Shown here piece after piece: positions 1-5,687 of a stretch of DNA of 5,687 nucleotides. Location: positions 1-5,687 of the forward strand of contig JAZRIJ010000015.1 in NCBI GenBank assembly GCA_045645205.1. Direction: 5' to 3'. Origin of the DNA: RGIG1995 sp045645205 (lineage in GTDB: Bacteria; Bacillota; Clostridia; Oscillospirales; CAG-272). The number at the start of each line of letters is the position of its first letter. The stretch's first letter is position 1. A model generated the notes under the pieces. That model saw nothing but the letters and a program-made list of their open reading frames with translations, had not been told where the DNA came from and made no database searches. A program made the translations under genes and the position numbers.

Positions 1-150
1 ATTGTTGAATATAACCGCAAAGCCTTTATTGCTAAGGAAAATAAAATTCGTATCACCTTTGATAATAAAATCGTTTCCACTGAAAGCAGTTTTGATCTTT
101 TCAATCCCAATTTGAATATGAATCCCGTACTTGACCCTTATCTAGCCGTA
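1..150 (+). other. C-terminal fragment of a VTC / polyphosphate polymerase-like domain
   Basis: This stretch is the N-terminal visible part of the fused reading frame. The order of motifs (aromatic-x-R near residue 4-6, RITFD at 17-21, a phenylalanine-rich linker at 31-34, then PVLDP at 42-46) follows the late part of bacterial VTC domains, which belong to the triphosphate tunnel metalloenzyme fold. In that fold the following strand, LEVKY-like, supplies acidic and basic residues to the tunnel; it is missing here and is not found in the other two forward frames just after the junction. If the upstream part is intact, the domain would still probably be catalytically impaired. Identification rests on motif memory only. 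Confidence 0.6.
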
Positions 151-1206
151 TGCGCTGCTATGATTATATTCAACATTGTGTGCATTTTTGTGTTTCGCAA
201 AAAGGATAAAAACATCGAAAAGCGAAGCATAGATTTTACAGATAGTATCGAGGAACAATTTAGTAAGGATACGATTGATGAAGAACATAAGAAGTTCCTC
301 TGTAAGAAATTAAAGAAAATCAATCATATGATGGCTTTTGACGAAACACTTGAAAAACTTTATGTGCAAAAGCCCGAGCAGGTTCAAAACTATATTATAA
401 AGCTAAGTTCCGTATTTGTTTTTCTGACCTTTAAATATAGCGAGAAAAATAAAATTCAAGCGGCTTATTATCCTTACATAATCAAGAAATACAATGTATT
501 TAAAGGCGCATACATAGGTATTGTTATAGATTCTCTTATGGAGCTTGTTAAAGAATCCAATTTGTATTGCCGTGAAAATGCATTGCAGGCGCTTTATTCC
601 ATCGGAGATGCCCAGAGCGTAATAAATGCACTTAAACTACTAGATAGAACAGGTGGTTTTCATCACTCAAAAATGATTGCCGACGGCCTTTTGTCTTTCG
701 GCGGAGAAAGAGAGTTACTTGATGAAAAGCTCTGGCAGAGCTTTAATGAGTTTTCTTTAAGCCTCAAACTGCCGGTGCTTGATTACTTTCGCTTTAGTTC
801 TGATGCGCATAAAGAAAAGGTATTACACATTATGTGCGACAAGGACGAAAATCAGGAGTTGCGTTTCAGCGCCATTCGATATTTTGCAAAATACCATTAC
901 GAACCTGCACTTGATTGTTTATATGGCTTTGCCACCGATACTTCACCTATATGGGAATATAAAGCAATTGCGGCAACTGCACTTGGAAATTATCCATCTG
1001 TAAAGACAGAAGAAATTTTGAGGGATTTGCTTTGCGACAGGAATTGGTATGTGCGCTATAATGCTGCGGATAGTCTCGAACGACTGGGCGTTAAATACGA
1101 GGAAATGATTGATGTTTTCGAAGGTGGCGACCGCTATGCCTCCGAAATGCTCCGTTATCGTTTTGACCGCAAAAAACTAAAAGAAAAGGAGGCGGTAACC
1201 GTATGA
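1..1206 (+). CDS. VTC-domain remnant fused in frame to a membrane-anchored HEAT-repeat protein (5' partial)
   Basis: The frame is open from base 1, so the true start is upstream; 401 residues are visible. Window residues 1-50 resemble the C-terminal part of a bacterial VTC/polyphosphate polymerase domain: YNRKAF, then RITFD at 17-21, then LFNPNLN and PVLDPYLAV. The usual next segment of that family (a LEVKY-type strand and a final helix) is absent. Instead residues 48-65 form one hydrophobic membrane segment ending in RKKDK, followed by a cytoplasmic part rich in helices. HEAT-like repeats are clearest at bases 553-645 (SLYCRENALQALYSIGD), about 808-940 (RFSAIRYFAKY) and 952-1095 (NWYVRYNAADSLERLG). 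HEAT proteins of this type are commonly encoded next to GT2 enzymes like the one downstream and probably act as scaffold or partner. The stop overlaps the GT2 start by four bases. ATG118 and ATG160 could start a stand-alone HEAT protein, but neither has a Shine-Dalgarno sequence. HEAT call is firm; biochemical role is unknown. Confidence 0.8.
   Translation: MVEYNRKAFIAKENKIRITFDNKIVSTESSFDLFNPNLNMNPVLDPYLAVCAAMIIFNIVCIFVFRKKDKNIEKRSIDFTDSIEEQFSKDTIDEEHKKFLCKKLKKINHMMAFDETLEKLYVQKPEQVQNYIIKLSSVFVFLTFKYSEKNKIQAAYYPYIIKKYNVFKGAYIGIVIDSLMELVKESNLYCRENALQALYSIGDAQSVINALKLLDRTGGFHHSKMIADGLLSFGGERELLDEKLWQSFNEFSLSLKLPVLDYFRFSSDAHKEKVLHIMCDKDENQELRFSAIRYFAKYHYEPALDCLYGFATDTSPIWEYKAIAATALGNYPSVKTEEILRDLLCDRNWYVRYNAADSLERLGVKYEEMIDVFEGGDRYASEMLRYRFDRKKLKEKEAVTV
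1187..1192 (+). promoter_or_regulatory. Strong ribosome binding site for the GT2 gene
   Basis: A perfect AGGAGG lies inside the end of the HEAT coding region, ten bases before the ATG at 1203. It fixes the GT2 start and, with the ATGA overlap, indicates translational coupling with the HEAT protein. Confidence 0.85.
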
Positions 1207-2621
1207 TAAGTGACAACGCTTTTATGATTGTAAAAACCATGCTAGATTATATAAATATATTTTTTGTTATTTATCTTATCGGCTATTCCTCGTTTCTTTT
1301 TCTGGCGGTGGTTGTTGGCTCCTCGGAACTTTACAAAAAAAGACATCAGGAAAAACTGAAAAACGCACTGCTTCAAAATTATTATGTGCCCATTAGCATT
1401 ATTGTTCCTGCATATAACGAAGAAGTAACCGTGGTGGAAACGGTTAAATCCTTGCTTGCTCTGGAATATAAACTCTATGAAATCGTTGTCGTGGATGACG
1501 GCTCAAAAGACAACACTTCGCAGAAACTTATTGAAGCATTTGATATGAAACCTATCCGTCGCCCAATTCATAGAAAAATAAACTGTCAAACAGAAGAATT
1601 CGTTTATGAATCAGTTAGTGAAAAGGTGCCGCTCACACTTATCAGAAAAAAGAACGGCGGCAAAGCCGATTCACTGAATATGGGTATTAACGCTTGTAAA
1701 TATCCCTATTTTATTTGTATGGATGCCGATTCGGTTTTGCAGTACGATTCTCTCAGCAAAATTTCCCGTCCCATTTTAGAGCAAGAAAACATCGTGGCCG
1801 TCGGTGGCGTGGTCAGACCCGCTAATAGCGTTACGCTTGACCACGGAAAGGTTTTGAATTATAAGTTGCCGAGCAATATCCTTGCCTGCATGCAGGTGCT
1901 TGAGTATGACCGCTCGTTTCTTGCGTCACGAATTTTGTTTGATAAATTTAATGGTTCTCTTATTATTTCAGGCGCATTTGGTCTCTTTAAGAAGGACGTT
2001 GTGATTGCTGCAGGCGGATATGATCATTCTACAATGGGCGAGGATATGGAGCTTGTTGTAAAGCTTCACGAGTACTGCACCTTGAACGAAATTCCATATT
2101 GTGTCAAATATGCTACTGATGCGATTTGTTGGTCACAGGCGCCCGAAAGACTTAAAGACCTTTGCAAACAAAGAAAACGTTGGCATTTGGGATTGTTCCA
2201 AAGCATGTGGAAGCACAAAGTTATGCTGTTTAATGCTAAATTTGGAGCCGTTAGTTTTGTTTCGTTTTTTTATTTTCTTCTCTATGAGTTGTTATCCCCA
2301 TTTATTGAGATCTTCGGCATACTGACAATGGTACTTGCATTTATATTTGATTTGATCAATGTGCCGTTTATGATTTTGTTTTTCGCAATTTATGCTGTAT
2401 TTGGTTGTATTTTAACTCTAACCGCATTTTTTGCAAGAACACAGACAATAGACCTTAAAATATCGGCAATGGATGCTCTGAAAGCGGTTTTGTTATGCTT
2501 TTTTGAGATTACTTTTTTGCGATTTATTATGGCATTTGTCCGAGCAACCGCTTTTTTCGGTTATAAAAAGAAAAAACTGAATTGGGGCAGAATTGAACGC
2601 AAAAAAATCAATGTAAAATAA
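1203..2621 (+). CDS. Processive family 2 glycosyltransferase, membrane bound (cellulose/poly-GlcNAc synthase-like)
   Basis: A 472-residue inner-membrane synthase that should polymerise a surface polysaccharide from a nucleotide sugar. An N-terminal membrane helix (about 14-39) precedes a cytoplasmic GT-A domain. Visible motifs are PAYNEE 69-74, VVDDGS 96-101, KKNGGKADSLNMG 149-161, DAD 174-176 (metal/UDP binding), SGAFG 256-260, GED 279-281 (catalytic base position) and QRKRW 323-327, the QxxRW signature of processive enzymes. Three or four hydrophobic segments follow (about 348-372, 373-408, 425-450), then a short basic tail. All key residues are present. An extra stretch at about 112-142 between DDG and KKNGGK is usual for the GT2 subfamily that travels with HEAT proteins. 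There is no C-terminal PilZ domain, so direct c-di-GMP activation as in BcsA is not expected. The start is set by AGGAGG and overlaps the preceding stop (ATGA). The sugar and product cannot be told from sequence. Confidence 0.93.
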   Translation: MISDNAFMIVKTMLDYINIFFVIYLIGYSSFLFLAVVVGSSELYKKRHQEKLKNALLQNYYVPISIIVPAYNEEVTVVETVKSLLALEYKLYEIVVVDDGSKDNTSQKLIEAFDMKPIRRPIHRKINCQTEEFVYESVSEKVPLTLIRKKNGGKADSLNMGINACKYPYFICMDADSVLQYDSLSKISRPILEQENIVAVGGVVRPANSVTLDHGKVLNYKLPSNILACMQVLEYDRSFLASRILFDKFNGSLIISGAFGLFKKDVVIAAGGYDHSTMGEDMELVVKLHEYCTLNEIPYCVKYATDAICWSQAPERLKDLCKQRKRWHLGLFQSMWKHKVMLFNAKFGAVSFVSFFYFLLYELLSPFIEIFGILTMVLAFIFDLINVPFMILFFAIYAVFGCILTLTAFFARTQTIDLKISAMDALKAVLLCFFEITFLRFIMAFVRATAFFGYKKKKLNWGRIERKKINVK

Positions 2622-2625
2622 GGAG
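2621..2625 (+). promoter_or_regulatory. Ribosome binding site overlapping the GT2 stop codon
   Basis: AGGAG starts on the last base of the GT2 TAA stop and lies nine bases before ATG 2635. The tight 13-base gap between the genes leaves no room for a promoter, supporting one transcript. Confidence 0.8.
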
Positions 2626-2634
2626 TAAACAGTT

Positions 2635-3102
2635 ATGCAAAAGAAGTTACTTAGAACCTCGCTTTTCGGCTTTTCTAAAACAGAAGTATGTGATTATATT
2701 GCGAGAGTAAATGATGAATTTAATGGTAAAATCGACCTGATCACCGCAGAGCATACCAAGGAAAGAAATGAATTGACAGCACAAATTGCTGCGCTTAATG
2801 AAGAGATCAACAAATATAAACAAGCAAATGCCGATATTGCTCAAGCGCTTTTTGATGCACAGCAATATGCAACCGAGTTGAAAGCAAAAGCGGATGGCGA
2901 ATATAAAGAGGCTCAGGATGAACTTCTCGCTTTCAAGGAAGCCGAGACGGACAAATTGAATACATATCGTGAAAAAATTGAAAACGTCAGAAAAGAAATT
3001 GTTTCCGTACTTTCCGATATAGATGATAAATTGGCTGCCGAGACAGTCAAAACCGAAGACTTGATAGCAGAATACAACTCCGAAGAAGGAATCGCAGTAT
3101 GA
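2635..3102 (+). CDS. Small DivIVA-like coiled-coil protein
   Basis: A 155-residue, highly charged, cytoplasmic protein. Its N-terminus (residues 6-26, LRTSLFGF then KTEVCDYIARV) fits the DivIVA N-terminal pattern of an aromatic-glycine-aromatic turn followed by EVxxYI/FL, which in DivIVA forms the membrane-binding turn. Residues about 25-145 are nearly all helix-forming and low in proline or glycine, as in a long coiled coil; the stretch ALFDAQQYATELKAKA (71-86) matches the alternating Ala/Gln pattern of DivIVA/GpsB-type coils. It is shorter than typical DivIVA and has no catalytic domain. DivIVA relatives sense curved membrane and recruit partners at poles and septa. Its position between the synthase and the EAL protein, with a four-base overlap to the latter, suggests a scaffold or localisation role; this is inference. 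It could equally be an unrelated coiled-coil protein with a chance N-terminal resemblance. Confidence 0.8.
   Translation: MQKKLLRTSLFGFSKTEVCDYIARVNDEFNGKIDLITAEHTKERNELTAQIAALNEEINKYKQANADIAQALFDAQQYATELKAKADGEYKEAQDELLAFKEAETDKLNTYREKIENVRKEIVSVLSDIDDKLAAETVKTEDLIAEYNSEEGIAV
3086..3090 (+). promoter_or_regulatory. Ribosome binding site for the EAL-domain gene
   Basis: AAGGA inside the end of the DivIVA-like gene lies eight bases before ATG 3099, and the ATGA overlap with the upstream stop indicates coupling. It supports 3099 as the start, which also begins a good signal peptide. Confidence 0.7.
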
Positions 3103-4985
3103 AAAGGCTGATTGTTTCGGTAATTTTCTTGTTAAGTGTTCTTTTTGCCTGTATTCCCGTTTCTGCTGAGGTAATGTCTACAAGGGAACCGACGGCGGCT
3201 GATACAATTTATATAGCCGGTAATCCTAATATGTGTCCTTTGGAATTTTATAACGAAAGAACCGAGTGTTATGAAGGTATCTTGCCAAAGATATATGAGC
3301 AAATAAGCGAGCAGACAGGGATAGACTTTTCTTATGTTTCTGCCGACAGCAAAGACAGACAAAAAGAACTTTGTGAAAATTTTCAGGTGGAAATTGCCTC
3401 TGCACACCATAAAGGAGATATTTCTCTTTCTAAAGAAATAGAACTGTTTTCTTATGATAAAGACGGTAAAAAACAAACGGTTTGTATCGGCTTTACCAAA
3501 ATAATGGATCCCGATATGGCGGCAGCCGTAGAGACGGCGGTTCAAATTGCCGATAAAACCGTGTGGATGTCTGCTGCTATGCAGCTTGAAGATAAAGCAC
3601 AGTCTGCCAAAATCGTTCCGTGGCTTATAATTGCCATCAGTGTTTTAGTTCTTGCTTTGGTTACTATGTTCGTTTATATTATTGTGAAACGCCACCGTAA
3701 TCACGCGCAGAATCAAACCAAAATGACCGACACACTTACCGGTATCGGCAATTTGAGTTATTTTGAGGAATGTTATTCTCATCATATTTCGAGTGCGATG
3801 CGCTCATTATATTATGTGGCATATATTGCAATTGATATTGAGAAAATAGAAACCTATTTCGGCTTGCCCGAATCTGAAGAATTGCAACGCTATGCGGCGG
3901 CCACTATGACAGGGATACTTAAAGATAACGATTTTGCTTCTCGAATTGACAACGGCATATTTGCTTGTTGCTTTATGTGCCCTGATACGCAACGTGCAAT
4001 CGAAAGTATGACAGAACTCATAAGAGATCTTAATAGCTATAACGGAAGTTTTTCAAAGCATAACGGCGTTTTGTTCAGGGGCGGTGTTTACCCTCTTGAT
4101 AAACAAAACCTCCCTACAGAAACCGTTATTTACAATGCCCGTCAAGGATATCTTCTTGCCGTGAATGAGGACAAGGATGTTTGCTTGTGCGATAAAAACA
4201 CTCTGAACCGCGTATCTATCAAAAGCAGACTTCAAAAGAAGATATCGAAAGCTTTGGAAAATGAAGAATTCCAAATTTATCTTCAATTTGTATTTGACAC
4301 AAAGAAAAAGAAACTGTGCGGAGCAGAAGTGCTGTCCCGTTGGCATAGCTTAGAAGAGGGTGTGTTGTCACCGGCGAATTATATTGAAGATATGAAACTT
4401 GCGGGTATGATCGATAAACTTGATTTTTATATTTTGGAAAATACCTGTAAGATGCTCGCCAATTGGAAAAACACCGATTTTAAAAAGCTATATCTTTCTT
4501 GCAACTTTACACGAACAACCCTTTCACATCCAACTTTTTTAGAAGAGTTCGAAGAAGCTCTGTCAAAATATGACTTTGACAGAAAAAATCTTCTTATTGA
4601 ATTGACAGAAGATGCTTTGGTTAGTGATAGTTCTGTTGCCTATAAAAATATATTGGGCATTAAAAAACTCGGTTGCAGAATTGCTCTTGATGATTTTGGA
4701 AGTGGATACACCTCATTTAGCGATTTGTGTGATTATCCAATCGATGTCATTAAGATAGACCGAAATATCGTTGTAAAATCGGCTTCTCACCGAGGAAACG
4801 CCGTTCTTATCGGTATCATTCGTATGGCTCACGATTTAGGGATTTCTGTTTTGTGTGAAGGAATTGAAAACGAAGTCGAAAACCAAAAGGTGACCGATGC
4901 CGAATGCGATTATATCCAAGGCTTCTTGTATTCCCACGTTTTACCGCTTGAAAATGCGCTGGATTTTTATACAAATAGAAAATAA
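3099..4985 (+). CDS. Membrane sensor protein with truncated SBP-like domain, degenerate GGDEF and intact EAL (likely c-di-GMP phosphodiesterase)
   Basis: A 628-residue protein. Residues 1-23 are a signal peptide (cleavage likely after VSA). Residues about 35-172 are extracellular; IYIAGNPNMCPLEFYN and the following EGILPKIYEQISEQTGI resemble the start of family 3 solute-binding proteins, but the domain is only about 140 residues against the usual 220 or so. A membrane helix spans about 175-197. The GGDEF domain (about 209-365) begins with DTLTGIGN, but the signature is RIDNGIF (282-288) and the I-site is KDND, so cyclase activity and standard product inhibition are unlikely. The EAL domain (about 375-625) keeps E410 (in EVLSRW), N469, E501 (ELTE), D531 and D532 (DDFGSGY), K552 (IKID), E587 (CEGIE) and Q607 (QGF), the residues needed for metal binding and catalysis. 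Likely role: hydrolysis of c-di-GMP to pGpG under control of an extracellular ligand, next to a polysaccharide synthase. It is the last gene of the operon. Confidence 0.92.
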   Translation: MKRLIVSVIFLLSVLFACIPVSAEVMSTREPTAADTIYIAGNPNMCPLEFYNERTECYEGILPKIYEQISEQTGIDFSYVSADSKDRQKELCENFQVEIASAHHKGDISLSKEIELFSYDKDGKKQTVCIGFTKIMDPDMAAAVETAVQIADKTVWMSAAMQLEDKAQSAKIVPWLIIAISVLVLALVTMFVYIIVKRHRNHAQNQTKMTDTLTGIGNLSYFEECYSHHISSAMRSLYYVAYIAIDIEKIETYFGLPESEELQRYAAATMTGILKDNDFASRIDNGIFACCFMCPDTQRAIESMTELIRDLNSYNGSFSKHNGVLFRGGVYPLDKQNLPTETVIYNARQGYLLAVNEDKDVCLCDKNTLNRVSIKSRLQKKISKALENEEFQIYLQFVFDTKKKKLCGAEVLSRWHSLEEGVLSPANYIEDMKLAGMIDKLDFYILENTCKMLANWKNTDFKKLYLSCNFTRTTLSHPTFLEEFEEALSKYDFDRKNLLIELTEDALVSDSSVAYKNILGIKKLGCRIALDDFGSGYTSFSDLCDYPIDVIKIDRNIVVKSASHRGNAVLIGIIRMAHDLGISVLCEGIENEVENQKVTDAECDYIQGFLYSHVLPLENALDFYTNRK

Positions 4986-4990
4986 TTGTT

Positions 4991-5026
4991 GAAGCCACGG
5001 CAAAAAATTGCCGTGGCTTCTATTTT
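4991..5026 (+). terminator. Rho-independent terminator of the operon
   Basis: A 13-bp perfect stem (4991-5003 paired with 5008-5020, arm GAAGCCACGGCAA) with a four-base AAAA loop is followed by TATTTT. It begins six bases after the EAL gene stop and closes the transcription unit. The U-tract is short and interrupted by one A, but the stem is strong. Confidence 0.9.
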
Positions 5027-5049
5027 GTGACAAATTATATGAATGATAG

Positions 5050-5078
5050 TTGCCATAATATTTCATTTGTGCTATACT
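5050..5078 (+). promoter_or_regulatory. Sigma-A-type promoter for the dCache sensor gene
   Basis: A -35 TTGCCA (5050-5055) and a -10 TATACT (5073-5078) are separated by exactly 17 bases, and TGC directly before the -10 makes an extended -10 element. Transcription would start near 5085, giving a leader of about 33 bases. The site follows the terminator, so the sensor gene is a separate unit. Confidence 0.7.
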
Positions 5079-5105
5079 TATAATGTAAAATTATATTTAT
5101 TCTCT

Positions 5106-5110
5106 GGTGG
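5106..5110 (+). promoter_or_regulatory. Weak ribosome binding site for the sensor gene
   Basis: GGTGG lies seven bases before ATG 5118. It is only a partial match to AGGAGG and weaker than the sites in the operon, which suggests modest translation of this membrane sensor. No other start codon fits the protein start better. Confidence 0.5.
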
Positions 5111-5117
5111 TAGCAAA

Positions 5118-5687
5118 ATGAAATCAATTCGCGCAAAAATTATGTGGCTGCTTTTCGGCAGCGTTTTAATAGCTTCATTAATTATTGGCACTGTGGGCAC
5201 CATTCTGACTTCTGGTGTTATAGAAAAAAGTTCCACAGAAAATATGAACCTTTTATGTAAAACGAATGCCGGTGAAGTTGATATTGTGTTGGCAAAAATA
5301 GAAGATTCGGTTGATACTCTTTCTCATAACGCAGTTTCAGAGTTATCGGATATTGCAATGTTAAAGAATGATTCTTTGCGTGCGGCCTATTCTGCCAACT
5401 TAGAAAAAAGTGCGCTCCATCATATAGAGAGCATAGAGGGTGCCGTGGCAATTTATCTATACTATGATGCTTCGTATATCGGAAAGTCCGATGGCTTTTT
5501 CTATGTAAAAAATGAAAACACCCATAAATTCGAGAATCAACCTTTGACCGATATATCTTTATATGCAGAAGATGATATCGAACATGTTGGATGGTGGCAT
5601 ATTCCTATCAAGAGGAAAACGGCGACATGGATTGAAGCGTACTACAATGCTAATATCAATCACGATGTGATATCGTATGTCGTGCCG
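5118..5687 (+). CDS. N-terminal part of a dCache-domain membrane sensor (3' partial)
   Basis: The frame is open for 190 codons from ATG 5118 to the window end without a stop. Residues 1-8 are short and basic (KSIRAKI), residues about 9-34 are one membrane helix, and the rest is extracellular. The long helix at about 38-75, followed by GAVAIYLYYDASY (108-120) and then GWWHIPIK (158-165), WIEAYY (171-176) and VISYVVP (184-190), follows the layout of double-Cache (dCache_1) ligand-binding domains, whose membrane-distal module typically has DWY-P, W-x-x-PY and a final VISY-P. The output domain is not visible; in this family it may be a GGDEF, a histidine kinase or a methyl-accepting chemotaxis domain. 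The neighbouring c-di-GMP gene makes a GGDEF output attractive but unproven. The gene has its own promoter after the terminator. Confidence 0.85.
   Translation, partial: MKSIRAKIMWLLFGSVLIASLIIGTVGTILTSGVIEKSSTENMNLLCKTNAGEVDIVLAKIEDSVDTLSHNAVSELSDIAMLKNDSLRAAYSANLEKSALHHIESIEGAVAIYLYYDASYIGKSDGFFYVKNENTHKFENQPLTDISLYAEDDIEHVGWWHIPIKRKTATWIEAYYNANINHDVISYVVP

Noticed and set aside
112..165. Stand-alone HEAT gene starting at TTG112, ATG118 or ATG160
   Set aside because: None has a Shine-Dalgarno sequence, unlike the operon genes downstream, and the frame is open and VTC-like back to base 1. Annotated as a continuing frame instead.
150..200. Frameshift rather than deletion at the VTC-HEAT junction
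   Set aside because: Neither of the other two forward frames continues with a LEVKY-like VTC ending; the missing segment is absent, not out of frame.
138..323. Reverse-strand open frame of 61 codons
   Set aside because: It is antisense to the HEAT gene, has no recognisable motif or ribosome binding site, and the forward frame is clearly coding.
3132..3545. Reverse-strand open frame of 137 codons
   Set aside because: It lies wholly opposite the sensor part of the EAL gene, where a signal peptide and domain similarity support the forward strand.
4053..4346. Reverse-strand open frame of 97 codons
   Set aside because: It is the shadow of the GGDEF-EAL coding region and shows no family resemblance.
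5079..5084. Perfect TATAAT as an alternative -10 box
   Set aside because: The best -35 (TTGCCA) would be 23 bases away, and the hexamer at 17-base spacing is TAATAT. TATACT with an extended TG and 17-base spacing fits better, though both could contribute.
5027..5117. Possible c-di-GMP riboswitch before the sensor gene
   Set aside because: The leader after the inferred transcription start is only about 33 bases and has no room for the paired helices and tetraloop-receptor of a GEMM-type riboswitch.
5218..5451. Reverse-strand open frame of 77 codons
   Set aside because: It is opposite the dCache sensor, whose forward frame has promoter, start and domain motifs.

Overview
The window looks like an AT-rich Gram-positive chromosome, most likely Bacillota/Clostridia. 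The evidence is strong AGGAGG-type ribosome binding sites, tightly packed genes with ATGA overlaps, a DivIVA-like coiled-coil protein, and protein families (VTC-domain fragment, HEAT protein paired with a processive GT2, extracellular-sensor c-di-GMP proteins) that I know mainly from that group. No species call is possible from the sequence. There are no RNA genes, CRISPR arrays, insertion sequences or long repeats that I can see.

Bases 1-4985 are one plus-strand operon whose start lies upstream of the window. It encodes, in order: (1) an open-ended reading frame whose first ~50 residues look like the C-terminal part of a VTC (polyphosphate polymerase) domain, and which then continues in frame into a membrane-anchored HEAT-repeat protein; (2) a processive family 2 glycosyltransferase with all catalytic motifs; (3) a small DivIVA-like coiled-coil protein; (4) a secreted-sensor/transmembrane protein with a degenerate GGDEF domain and an EAL domain that keeps its catalytic residues, so probably a c-di-GMP phosphodiesterase. 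Gene 2 overlaps gene 1 and gene 4 overlaps gene 3 by four bases; genes 2 and 3 are 13 bases apart. A 13-bp perfect hairpin followed by a T-rich tail ends the operon at about 5026.

After a 132-base gap holding the terminator and a good sigma-A-like promoter, a second plus-strand unit begins at 5118. Its first 190 codons encode an N-terminal membrane segment and an extracellular dCache-type sensor domain; the signalling output domain is beyond the window.

Inferred working model: the HEAT protein and the glycosyltransferase make and export (or assemble) a cell-surface polysaccharide. The DivIVA-like protein may place this machinery at the septum, pole or a membrane site, and the EAL protein may adjust local c-di-GMP in response to an extracellular ligand. 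The most unusual item is the VTC-HEAT junction near bases 130-165. It is either a real gene fusion by in-frame deletion or an assembly join, and it removes the expected end of the VTC domain.
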